Source: a virus
DNA length: 44,033 nt
Strand: one strand, 5' to 3'
IMG/VR virus record: IMGVR_UViG_3300025138_013595
Span: 1 to 44,033 of that record
The position numbers and the translations under genes are program-made. Under the pieces are notes generated by a model that saw only the letters and a list, made by a program, of their open reading frames with translations, searched no databases and was not told where the DNA came from. Positions 1-7,260 of this stretch are shown here, piece by piece (the first letter of the stretch is position 1; each line of letters begins with the position of its first letter).

Positions 1-717
1 CTTTCGTAGATCACGGTCTTCGCTGTTCGATGCAAGTTTATGTTCACCTTCGAGTAGTTTGATGACACGCCCTGCGTTGGTGTCACCCTTAACAAGACCA
101 TGGTACGCTGCTTTATGAATCGTAGCAAATGGACTTCCTACGGAACCGTTTCCAGTTTCATCACTACCACTACCACTTACATAAATTGCAGTGTCTTGGG
201 TAAACTCAATATTTTTTGGGAATACATCAAAACCACAGATTGCCGGGTAGTCAATAAATGAACCTTCAAGTTTCAGAGGAATGCCAACCTTGGGGTAGAC
301 CTTTGCACAGATACGAAGTCTTTCCACATCTTCATAAGCGGCACTGTCGAATTCAAAGAACCATTCGAGTTCGCCGGTCTGTTCGTTGAGACGTTCTTCT
401 GTAGCGACACCAAGAAGATCTGAGTCTTCCTGCTCTGCGCCCCAGTTAGAGAGTACCTTGATGAGATCTCTTGCTCCAACTGTTCCCCAGTTTGCGAGGA
501 TATAGTTCAAATCATCGACGTTTACTTTGCCGTCTAGATTGAAATCGCCACTGAGTTGTGTTGGGATCTTATCGGCATCCTGTAGATAGAATTCTACCTT
601 CTCGATTCCTTCGAGTGCGTATGCTGCTACGCCGATGTTTGTTTTACCACTAACGGTGATGAACTGTGGTCTAGTCCAATACGCGATTGCTGTTTCGTTT
701 TCTGGTGTGTACGACAT
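1..717 (-). CDS. Fibre/appendage-like protein with dockerin-type motif and beta-helix start (3' end outside window)
   Basis: An open frame of 239 codons begins at the ATG at 717 and runs off the left edge without a stop, so only the N-terminal part is present. Residues 57-78 contain GDFNLDGKVNVDDLNYILAN, a calcium-loop plus helix pattern of dockerin type I repeats; a second shorter helix ending NWG follows at about 80-93. Residues 175-230 (IYVSGSGSDETGNG, then SPFATIHKAA) look like the entry of a right-handed parallel beta-helix (pectate-lyase/DUF1565-like), as in tail fibres and spikes. GGAG lies about ten bases upstream of the ATG. Probably a virion adhesin; function is inferred. Dockerin-like motifs are common in planctomycete surface proteins and uncommon in phages. 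Confidence 0.75.
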   Translation of the reverse strand, partial: MSYTPENETAIAYWTRPQFITVSGKTNIGVAAYALEGIEKVEFYLQDADKIPTQLSGDFNLDGKVNVDDLNYILANWGTVGARDLIKVLSNWGAEQEDSDLLGVATEERLNEQTGELEWFFEFDSAAYEDVERLRICAKVYPKVGIPLKLEGSFIDYPAICGFDVFPKNIEFTQDTAIYVSGSGSDETGNGSVGSPFATIHKAAYHGLVKGDTNAGRVIKLLEGEHKLASNSEDRDLRK

Positions 718-736
718 AGTACACTCTCCGTATCCT

Positions 737-753
737 GCGGGGCGTAACCCCGC
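737..753 (-). terminator. Stem-loop between minus-strand genes
   Basis: A perfect 6-bp GC stem (GCGGGG/CCCCGC, five-base loop) begins directly after the stop codon of the 754-1092 gene and lies just upstream of the fibre-like gene. There is no clear U-run, so it may be a weak terminator or an mRNA-processing or stabilising hairpin. Confidence 0.4.
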
Positions 754-1092
754 TTAAAGTATGCCAAGTGTTCGTGCAACTTTCTTTGCAACATCTCCAG
801 AACGATCTACACGTTTACCGGACTTTTTGATTGTGATGACACGCTCATTTACAATCATATATAAATCTCCATCTGAAACACTTATTGGAGTGTTTGGATC
901 AACTCTTGCTAAGTCCTCAAACCCCGTGATGCCCTTCTCAGACGCTTGACGCATGAGATCCCTGACATCATCGGGATTGATTGTTTTGTGTGAACTAGAA
1001 TCAATAAATTTTCTTATTGCTGTACTCTTACCAGACGCAGCACCGCTTGGTGACACGAACGCCTCACTAATATATTGCAAAAAAGATTTCAT
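754..1092 (-). CDS. Small P-loop-like protein with capsid-targeting-type N-terminus
   Basis: 112 residues. The start is the ATG at 1092, because it forms an ATGA overlap with the stop of the upstream HNH gene; an in-frame ATG further upstream is less likely. The N-terminus MKSFLQYISEA resembles the T4 capsid-targeting sequence (MKTYQEFIAEA in T4 internal proteins), with the I-x-E|A prohead-protease site after residue 10. Residues 14-22 (SGAASGKST) resemble a Walker A loop with Ser for the first Gly, followed by INPDDVRDLM, which recalls zeta-toxin/polynucleotide-kinase-type P-loop kinases. The protein is much shorter than those kinases, so it is either a minimal derivative or a remnant. Function unknown; the leader suggests packaging in the head. 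Confidence 0.75.
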   Translation of the reverse strand: MKSFLQYISEAFVSPSGAASGKSTAIRKFIDSSSHKTINPDDVRDLMRQASEKGITGFEDLARVDPNTPISVSDGDLYMIVNERVITIKKSGKRVDRSGDVAKKVARTLGIL

Positions 1093-1607
1093 AAATTGAT
1101 CCATTGACTCCAAAGTTTCTTACCATTCTCATCGAGTCCGGTAAGATGTAATGCATAGTATTTAGGTTTCGTTGGTTTGCAGCGAAGATTCAAATCACAC
1201 TCTTTGACTAATTTACTACCCTTCTTATTATTGCATTCAAAACATGCCGTGACTAGATTTGTCCACCCACTATCACCACCCTTGCATCGGGGGTGGACAT
1301 GATCTATTGTCAAATTCTTTACATTCTTGGTATGAAAACCACAATATTGACAGGTATGATTATCTCGCTTGAAGATGTTCCTACGAGTCGGACGCACATC
1401 GAGTTCGGGCAATTCGTGAAAACGAATAAGGACGATGGCGGCAGGTATTTCTACCTTTCCGTTCACCGTCCTTATCGAGTGGGTCTTTTTATATGGAGTC
1501 AGTGGTTTTGTTGCCTTACCAGAAAGCAAAAGTCTAACCGCTTTTTTCCATGATATAATCTTTAGTATCTGTTCACATGAGTTGAGTAGCAATACTTCTC
1601 GTTTCAT
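1089..1607 (-). CDS. HNH endonuclease
   Basis: About 172 residues. The C-terminal half holds a classic zinc-HNH module: CQYCG, then LTIDHVHPRCKGG, W-x-NLVTAC, and CNNKKG; the two CxxC pairs bind structural zinc and the DH...N residues form the nicking site. The ATG at 1607 is preferred because AAAGG lies six bases upstream; the ATG at 1613 directly abuts that Shine-Dalgarno. The HNH module follows a longer N-terminal segment seen in stand-alone phage and bacterial HNH proteins. It lies between two genes with capsid-targeting-like leaders, as expected for a free-standing homing-type endonuclease that has inserted in a structural operon. Substrate unknown. Confidence 0.88.
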   Translation of the reverse strand: MKREVLLLNSCEQILKIISWKKAVRLLLSGKATKPLTPYKKTHSIRTVNGKVEIPAAIVLIRFHELPELDVRPTRRNIFKRDNHTCQYCGFHTKNVKNLTIDHVHPRCKGGDSGWTNLVTACFECNNKKGSKLVKECDLNLRCKPTKPKYYALHLTGLDENGKKLWSQWINL

Positions 1608-1642
1608 GCACATCCTTTCGTATCATACCATAGTTTTCGAGG

Positions 1643-2416
1643 TCAACCATCACCCTTATCACGGTTATATCGATTGTCATCATCAGGCATCTGGAAAACA
1701 TTGTCCCAGAAATCATTTTCTATCTCTCGAATCTGTTCTTGTTGATCAAACCACTCTTCGATTATATCAACAAACCATCTACCCCAACCGCCGCCGCTGT
1801 CATCGGGTTCTATAACATCGGGAGGATAGGGACCGGGTTTTCCGTCACCATCGGGGTCGAGGTCATCCATGTTCGGTCGATCGACCGGTGGTTGTGCTGC
1901 TGGTGGGGTTGTTTGGAATGGACGACCATCGGGGTCAACTGGGTCTTGGTCACCAGATCGGTATTCAATTCTCGAAATTTTACCATTCTGTCCATATGAA
2001 AGTTGAATATTACCTGTTTTGACTAGATCAGTGAACACCTCAGTATATTCATGAACCTGATTCACAGTTTTTAACGTCGGTACATTCCGCATTTCTGCTT
2101 TGACTATTGGTCTAGAGGCAGCAATCGCGGCATGGGGAGAACTATAAAGTTGACCGTTCATACCTCTGAACTGTACTGCACCAGTTTCTTTATCCCTAAC
2201 AATATTGTTTCTCTTGACACCAGCGGCGACGGCAGCAGTGATCTCTGGACTGATATCTTTACCGGGTTTGTTTGCAGGCGAGGAAGGACTATCTCCAGAA
2301 ACAGAACCAAACCCCATTATACCAGAAAACTTAGTTGCTGGAGAAGAACCTGCTGATGCAAAAGATGCGTTATTCGCACCTACTTTTTCTTTTAAATATC
2401 TTTTAAATGATTTCAT
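1643..2416 (-). CDS. Probable capsid-targeted protein, Pro/Asp-rich C-terminus
   Basis: 257 residues of unrecognised family. It begins MKSFKRYLKEK, a T4-like capsid-targeting leader with an L-x-E site at residues 8-10. A low-complexity Ser/Ala/Gly stretch (about 12-50) follows, then a predicted mixed region around 70-165, then a Pro/Asp-rich linker containing DPDGDGKPG and an acidic, Trp-rich tail (about 205-257). The DPDGDG motif resembles a calcium-binding loop, but this is only a resemblance. The gene lies in the same minus-strand run as other leader-bearing genes. Role inferred: head-internal or structural protein. Confidence 0.7.
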   Translation of the reverse strand: MKSFKRYLKEKVGANNASFASAGSSPATKFSGIMGFGSVSGDSPSSPANKPGKDISPEITAAVAAGVKRNNIVRDKETGAVQFRGMNGQLYSSPHAAIAASRPIVKAEMRNVPTLKTVNQVHEYTEVFTDLVKTGNIQLSYGQNGKISRIEYRSGDQDPVDPDGRPFQTTPPAAQPPVDRPNMDDLDPDGDGKPGPYPPDVIEPDDSGGGWGRWFVDIIEEWFDQQEQIREIENDFWDNVFQMPDDDNRYNRDKGDG

Positions 2417-2418
2417 TT

Positions 2419-2841
2419 TTATTCGGAATCCATTCTGACGTATTCGCCTTTAGTTTTGTCCCATGTATAGGATGCCATTAATTGTTTTGCAGCATTCCTT
2501 GGATTTACACCCTTATAGTATAATTTAAGCATGTCGGTGGGTTTAATGTCTTCATATTTACCACCTGACTTCTTGAGAACTTTCTCGAACTCATCAAACC
2601 ATTTGATGAGTGGTTTATCTTCGGATCCTTGGTCCATCAGTGCTTCCTCGACTTCTTCCTTCTTCACACTCCATGTACCACCTTCGCCCTTGTACCACTT
2701 TGATGCCCATGCATTTGCATATGCAGATGGGTAAACATCAAACTTTGACTTTGCTTTTGCGATCGCCTTGTCCCATAGAGCGGGGTTGTCGGGAACATTT
2801 TTCTCTTGGAGATTGAGTGAAAGATCACTGAATGTTTTCAT
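2419..2841 (-). CDS. Capsid-targeting-like leader plus PSAYANAW-motif protein
   Basis: 140 residues. The leader MKTFSDLSLNLQEK again ends in L-x-E (residues 11-13). Residues 23-58 contain WDKAIAKAKSKFDVYPS followed by AYANAWASKWYKGEGGTW, a short motif that recurs in many marine phage and giant-virus proteins of unknown function. The C-terminal part (about 95-125) has a helical segment with KPTDMLKLYYKGVNPRNAA. The start overlaps the stop of the upstream 2838-5042 gene by 4 nt (ATGA), indicating translational coupling. Probably a virion or DNA-packaged protein; no enzymatic motif seen. Confidence 0.75.
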   Translation of the reverse strand: MKTFSDLSLNLQEKNVPDNPALWDKAIAKAKSKFDVYPSAYANAWASKWYKGEGGTWSVKKEEVEEALMDQGSEDKPLIKWFDEFEKVLKKSGGKYEDIKPTDMLKLYYKGVNPRNAAKQLMASYTWDKTKGEYVRMDSE

Positions 2842-5042
2842 GAATCGAATCCTTTATTGTATTTAGTAGACCAAGAATCTTGAATTCCTTGTTTCTTGGG
2901 ATCTTTGTCGGTTACGCCTGTTTTGACATTGATTGGTTTTTGACCTTTTCCACCATCACCAATGTCACCACGCTTTTTCTTGTCCTGTGCATATCTCTTG
3001 CGACGAACAAATGATGCGATCTTCTTCTTGCCTAGTTTATCTGCCTTCTGCTTTGAGAGACAGGCACTGTATGGTTCACCCTCTTTGGCATCACCACACT
3101 TGCCAAGTTTCTCTCCGTCTGTCCCGTAGCGATCCCAACCGGCACCACCACCTGCGGACTGTTGATTCATCCACTTACCCAGACCAGACTTTGCATAGGT
3201 CTTTTCGTCTAAGAATTCCGAATATTTCACGACTCGATCCTCACACATGGACGGATCTTTTTCTGCACCAAGTGATGCGACCGAATCCTTCATGAACTCG
3301 GCAATATCAATAACCTTTTGTAGATTATCATAATTTGCCCTATCAAGTATTTTGTTGACTGCGGGGATCGCAAGTAGACTCATCGCAAGATGTGTAGTCT
3401 GTGGATTTCTTGCAACAAGTTTAGCAACAGGTGTCATTTTCAACAACTTGGAAACAAGTCTATCCTTGAGACCCTCGTTTATTTGTACGTTCTCTTGAAT
3501 GTCATCGACGATTGCTGCCATGTCACCCATTGCGAACGATACATTATCACCTCGACGGTATAAGAAATACTTCACACCACCGGGGTTTTTCTTCGACTTG
3601 AGAATGATACGCTCGACCTTTGCCTTGCCTACCGTGCGGCGACCACTGGTGACAACGAGTTCGACGAAGTTCTTTGATGCTGTTGCCATCACTGACTTAA
3701 ACTTAACCTTGATGCTATCGCCCTTGTTGAGATCATTGAAAATACGAAGCATATCCTTGGGATCTACTGCCTCATCGAGTTGCGAAATTTCAAGAGACTC
3801 ACCACGGAACATTGCCATAGTCTGTCCGATCTCTGTACGCTTACCTGTCTTCTTGCCACGCAATGCTCTTATAATAGCATCACCCTCAAGTATCTTGATT
3901 GATTTCTCGACCATGTAATCCCCATCCGGTCGATACTCACCACAAACAAGTGACTTGATGCCTTGTCCATCATATGGAATCACACCTTCGTCTTCCATGA
4001 TATTAAGAACATCACTGATAATTTTATCGTTTATCTTTAAACCAGTAATTTCAGACCAGTCAGCACCAACTACACGATACCAACCCTTTTTCATTGCAAG
4101 ATACTCGACGAGTTTCTGCATATCTTTCTTTCCGGTTTTGAGATCTAAAAATTCATCTTTTGCTTCTTCTGCGGGATCAGGTGCGTCCATCGAGTCGTTC
4201 CACTTTTCAAGTACACCCAAGATATCTTTTACGGTGATACCAAAGTCTCTTGGTTTCTGCACAATGAACTGAACGTGGTAGGGAGTCATGCGTTTGGTGA
4301 TATATGACTTCTTTGTCTTGGGATGAATCCAACCCTTTATATCTGTGTTGATGCTCTCGGTCACATCACCCTTGCTCAATAGTTTCGATACTGGACTATC
4401 CTTCTCCCAGAATTTACATGACCAGTAACCGGGAGTGGTCTTATCAGTCTTTTCGTCACAATTGTGTCTCGCACGAAAGTTCTTGAGTCGGTCGGGACTA
4501 TCTCGCTTGATGGATAGGTTGGGGTCACCGAACTTGACCATGATGACATTGCCGGTCTTCGGGTTCTTGACGTAGACACCGAACTTCTTCTTCGATCCTT
4601 GTGGTAGGCGGAATGGGTTATCGAGATCAACCTCTTTACCCTTGTATTCACCACTGGTTTCGGACAACTCGTCGCATCCGCATCCGCAATCTTTTTTGAT
4701 GTAATCTTTGAATTCTTTCATAGTTCTCTTCTTAGTTATTTTTTTCATCTTTTCTATAAAAGCGAAGTAAACCTCTGCTGCCGCAGCGAGGTTTTTCTTC
4801 TTATCAGGATCATTCGCCCTCTTGCTGGCGACCTTTGCCCTCTGACTCATGGCGATTGCTGCCTGCACCTTATGTGCATGGGTGCGATCCGACTTTTCAA
4901 TCTTGACAACCGACTCTCTCGCCCTTGCCGCATCCGTGAACCCGAGTCCATGTATCGTACCCTTGGGATCCTCGTCTGTGTAGAGATCACTGTGGGTATC
5001 GGGGTCTTGCCCCTCCTTGGATTTGGGTATACGCTTGGTCAT
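2838..5042 (-). CDS. Large modular protein with internal capsid-targeting-like segments (possible cleaved polyprotein)
   Basis: 734 residues of modular build. Residues 1-107 contain TIHGLGFTDAARARESVVKI and HAHKVQAAIAMSQRA, a module often encoded separately in phages. At Met108 a second leader-like start, MKEFKDYIKKD, is followed by an L-S-E site (126-128) and a module with KKFGVYVKN, VKFGDPNLSIKRD and FRARHNCD that recurs in marine phage proteins. Further [IL]-x-E sites before small or polar residues occur at 422-424 (LDE|A), 521-523 (INE|G) and 611-613 (LDE|K). The last follows KYSEF, itself leader-like. The C-terminus (614-734) has the Gly/Cys/Lys-rich GWDRYG...KCGDAKEG...SFVRRKR module, also usually separate. 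A weak ribosome site precedes the internal ATG at 4721, so a shorter product is possible. I infer a fusion of packaged modules. Confidence 0.8.
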   Translation of the reverse strand: MTKRIPKSKEGQDPDTHSDLYTDEDPKGTIHGLGFTDAARARESVVKIEKSDRTHAHKVQAAIAMSQRAKVASKRANDPDKKKNLAAAAEVYFAFIEKMKKITKKRTMKEFKDYIKKDCGCGCDELSETSGEYKGKEVDLDNPFRLPQGSKKKFGVYVKNPKTGNVIMVKFGDPNLSIKRDSPDRLKNFRARHNCDEKTDKTTPGYWSCKFWEKDSPVSKLLSKGDVTESINTDIKGWIHPKTKKSYITKRMTPYHVQFIVQKPRDFGITVKDILGVLEKWNDSMDAPDPAEEAKDEFLDLKTGKKDMQKLVEYLAMKKGWYRVVGADWSEITGLKINDKIISDVLNIMEDEGVIPYDGQGIKSLVCGEYRPDGDYMVEKSIKILEGDAIIRALRGKKTGKRTEIGQTMAMFRGESLEISQLDEAVDPKDMLRIFNDLNKGDSIKVKFKSVMATASKNFVELVVTSGRRTVGKAKVERIILKSKKNPGGVKYFLYRRGDNVSFAMGDMAAIVDDIQENVQINEGLKDRLVSKLLKMTPVAKLVARNPQTTHLAMSLLAIPAVNKILDRANYDNLQKVIDIAEFMKDSVASLGAEKDPSMCEDRVVKYSEFLDEKTYAKSGLGKWMNQQSAGGGAGWDRYGTDGEKLGKCGDAKEGEPYSACLSKQKADKLGKKKIASFVRRKRYAQDKKKRGDIGDGGKGQKPINVKTGVTDKDPKKQGIQDSWSTKYNKGFDS

Positions 5043-5326
5043 CGAGTGGTGTGTCTTCCTAGATTATCCCTTGCTTCCTTGTCGAGTGCTTGATGGTTGT
5101 CCATGATGTGTTGCATACGATCTTGGAATTGACCACCTTGTGGTTTGTCTACCATATAATTAGAATCCATCCATGCGGTGGGTGCTGCCGTATATGCTTT
5201 CACGACTTTACCCGACTCACCACACTCTGGACATGCTTCGCCCAATGGTTCCTCACACTTGGACATGGTAAGAAAACTATCAAACGACTTTTCACAACTT
5301 CCGCAACTAAAACTGTACGTTGGCAT
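5039..5326 (-). CDS. FmdB-type zinc-ribbon protein
   Basis: 95 residues. The N-terminal half is a zinc ribbon: MPTYSFSCGSCEKSF has the first CxxC and EACPECGESG the second, the layout of FmdB-family regulatory ribbon proteins. The C-terminal half (about 50-95) is charged and probably helical or disordered. A good ribosome site (AGGAG, spacing 7) precedes the ATG. It is the first gene of the minus-strand run that continues to the left edge, coupled to the next gene by an ATGA overlap. A TATAAATA-like element lies about 20 bp upstream. Function unknown; small zinc ribbons of this type are common in phages. Confidence 0.82.
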   Translation of the reverse strand: MPTYSFSCGSCEKSFDSFLTMSKCEEPLGEACPECGESGKVVKAYTAAPTAWMDSNYMVDKPQGGQFQDRMQHIMDNHQALDKEARDNLGRHTTR

Positions 5327-5346
5327 AATAAAACTCCTACTTTATG

Positions 5347-5354
5347 TATTTAAA
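5347..5354 (-). promoter_or_regulatory. Possible late promoter (TTTAAATA)
   Basis: TTTAAATA on the minus strand differs by one base from the T4 late consensus TATAAATA. Its inferred start at about 5341 would give a short leader that keeps the AGGAG ribosome site of the zinc-ribbon gene. It would drive the structural and cargo run ending at the left edge. Single mismatch and AT-rich context make this tentative. Confidence 0.35.
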
Positions 5355-5355
5355 T

Positions 5356-6123
5356 TTAGGGTAGAGTTGCCAGATGCGAGTCGATCCATTCTTTGTAGAA
5401 TTCAATCGACGCACCGGCATTCTCGTATATACGACCATCACTTGTAATTCCATAATGTGTAATGATTCCTATCAATTTGTTATCATGAGTAAGAATCGCA
5501 CCACCCGAGTCACCGTGCCAGACGGTATCCCTTAGCGGGAGCATGATCATGAATCTTGGTGAAAGAACAAGTCTCCCGTAATATCTGAAGACACCGGGAT
5601 TGCTGTTTCTGCGTAGTCCATGACCATGCCCCACTGTGGTAAGAGGCATATTTTTATACAAGTCATCGGTCGCATTATTAAACATTAAACAAGGATCCTT
5701 ATCGGAATCAGACTCAAGAAATACAAGGGCAATATCATGCCAATTTCGCCTTAAAATAGAGGGAAAATAGACAATTCTGTTAATACAAGATCGATCACCA
5801 TCAACTTCGACCCATTCTAGATTATCCATATCTTTACTGTTCACAACATGAGCAGCAGAGAGAACGACATTAGGTGCAATGAGTACACCCGTCCCAATTA
5901 CAGAACCAGTGTTATAGTTTCGTATTGCACCAACAAAATCATATGAATCATTTTCATCAAACAAATGATAAGAAAAAGAATCAGACTGAGGAAGGGTGAA
6001 AGGTTCTGATGTAGGAGGAGTGTTATCGAAGGTGGTTGTGGTTACTGGAGAAACACAACTTCCCATGAATGAGGAGCATATTAAAGACGCTGAGAGATAC
6101 CTAGCAAGTATTGGTAACTGCAT
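5356..6123 (-). CDS. Secreted trypsin-like serine protease, putative lipoprotein
   Basis: 255 residues with the S1 (chymotrypsin/trypsin) triad: His92 in LSAAHVV, Asp130 in HDIALVFL and Ser206 in HGDSGGAI. GHGHG at 165-169 and the hydrophobic beta pattern fit the two-barrel fold. The N-terminus has a hydrophobic stretch (about 4-21) ending MGSC, a weak lipobox with Cys23 as possible lipidation site, so the enzyme is probably exported to the host envelope or periplasm. It sits alone on the minus strand, with no strong ribosome site. Phage proteases are usually cytoplasmic prohead proteases of other folds; an exported trypsin-like enzyme is unusual. Possible roles: envelope remodelling, superinfection blocking or lysis. 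Substrate unknown. Confidence 0.88.
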   Translation of the reverse strand: MQLPILARYLSASLICSSFMGSCVSPVTTTTFDNTPPTSEPFTLPQSDSFSYHLFDENDSYDFVGAIRNYNTGSVIGTGVLIAPNVVLSAAHVVNSKDMDNLEWVEVDGDRSCINRIVYFPSILRRNWHDIALVFLESDSDKDPCLMFNNATDDLYKNMPLTTVGHGHGLRRNSNPGVFRYYGRLVLSPRFMIMLPLRDTVWHGDSGGAILTHDNKLIGIITHYGITSDGRIYENAGASIEFYKEWIDSHLATLP

Positions 6124-6196
6124 CTCATTAGTATGTAGGGAAGTAAGGTAATGTTCTTTACTTTTTTATATTTTATGGGGTAAAGTCCCCATACTC

Positions 6197-6703
6197 CTAG
6201 TGATGCTCCATTGATTCATACACAAAGTCCCACATCCAATCCCATCGCCAATCTTCGGTATCCTCTACACCTTCCTTGACAGATCGCCTATTTGCCTCCT
6301 TGTCAATCAATTCTTCAATATCATCAAGATAAATTTCATCAATCATTTCACCATTCTCATAGATGCGAGAACCAACAAAGGTAGGACACTCGTCAATGAA
6401 CTTATGACGAATAGAACACTCATTGTCTGTAAGATAATTAATATGATCAATGAATGGCGAAATTTCACTCCATGCAGATTCAATACACAAATGAAGAGAA
6501 TTTTCATCAATGTAGGGGACATCATTAAACCGTGTCCACTTTGCACCAATATGATTATCATTCCATTTTACGGTATTCTCATAGGAATCATAGAGACAAT
6601 GAAGAGTGTCTTCATCAACAAGTTTCTTTAGAATAGAATTGATGGTATTGCTCTGGGAATTGGGGAATGTGATTTCGATTATGTTGTTAACGTGGTTTGC
6701 CAT
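6197..6703 (-). CDS. Hypothetical protein, possibly Api92/YubB-like ferredoxin-fold
   Basis: 168 residues. The start MANHVNNIIEITFP and the IGAKWTRFND segment recall the ferredoxin-like domain of Api92/YubB-type phage and plasmid proteins, which begin with a beta strand after MANH and carry a conserved G-x-KW. The C-terminus is very acidic and Trp-rich (DTEDWRWDWMWDFVYE). No catalytic motif is visible. It is a single-gene unit separated by gaps from neighbours on both sides. Family assignment is low-confidence; function unknown. Confidence 0.6.
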   Translation of the reverse strand: MANHVNNIIEITFPNSQSNTINSILKKLVDEDTLHCLYDSYENTVKWNDNHIGAKWTRFNDVPYIDENSLHLCIESAWSEISPFIDHINYLTDNECSIRHKFIDECPTFVGSRIYENGEMIDEIYLDDIEELIDKEANRRSVKEGVEDTEDWRWDWMWDFVYESMEHH

Positions 6704-6822
6704 TGTGTATGAATCTTTCTTAATGTTGTGGTGGAAAATGGGGGAAAATGTTGCAAAATGTGTTTTATTAATTAAATAAAAAGGATATGCGTGGTTTGTG
6801 CCGCTCAGAGTGTCATAGAGAA

Positions 6823-7260
6823 TTAGTCCAGTCCAGCATCTTTTCGCAACTGTGATAGGTACTTCGCTGTTCGTTTTCGGTAATCACCGCAAGGCAATTT
6901 GTATTTCTCAATGACGCTCCATGCCTGACTCTCTGTGTGTTCTTCCATGATCAGGTAGTTGGCATCGTTACTTTTCTTTATCCAGTTTATGTACACGGGA
7001 TCGTCGGTGAACCACTGCCACATGTGTGAGTATTCATGTGCAAGTGTGTGCAACCATTTGGTCTTCGCCCCACCTACAGCGACCGCGATGACACCCGACT
7101 CGTCTCCGTCTGGTGCGTTGAAGTATCCATCTGTCTGTGTCCTATCGTCGGATGCAATGATCGTTTTGCCGGAGCCGAAAAGCAGTTGAACCGAGAAACG
7201 TGATGCTTCCCGGTCAACCAACTTTATAAAATTATTTGCTTGTGGGCAGGTTGTTATCAC
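6823..7260 (-). CDS. Zincin-like metallopeptidase (HEXXH)
   Basis: 145 residues with HEYSH at 75-79 inside a hydrophobic helix (LHTLAHEYSHMWQW) and a downstream acidic cluster EEHTESQAW (106-114) that could supply the third zinc ligand, as in gluzincins. The stop-start overlap with the upstream VWA/metallopeptidase gene (7257-9512) shows co-translation. With that protein and the divergent AAA ATPase it may form a proteolytic or remodelling module. No signal peptide seen, so likely cytoplasmic. Substrate unknown. Confidence 0.78.
   Translation of the reverse strand: MITTCPQANNFIKLVDREASRFSVQLLFGSGKTIIASDDRTQTDGYFNAPDGDESGVIAVAVGGAKTKWLHTLAHEYSHMWQWFTDDPVYINWIKKSNDANYLIMEEHTESQAWSVIEKYKLPCGDYRKRTAKYLSQLRKDAGLD

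Noticed and set aside
6174-6193. TATGGGG/CCCCATA hairpin as a terminator
   Set aside because: The stem is followed by an A-rich rather than U-rich run on the transcribed strand, so it is not a good intrinsic terminator.
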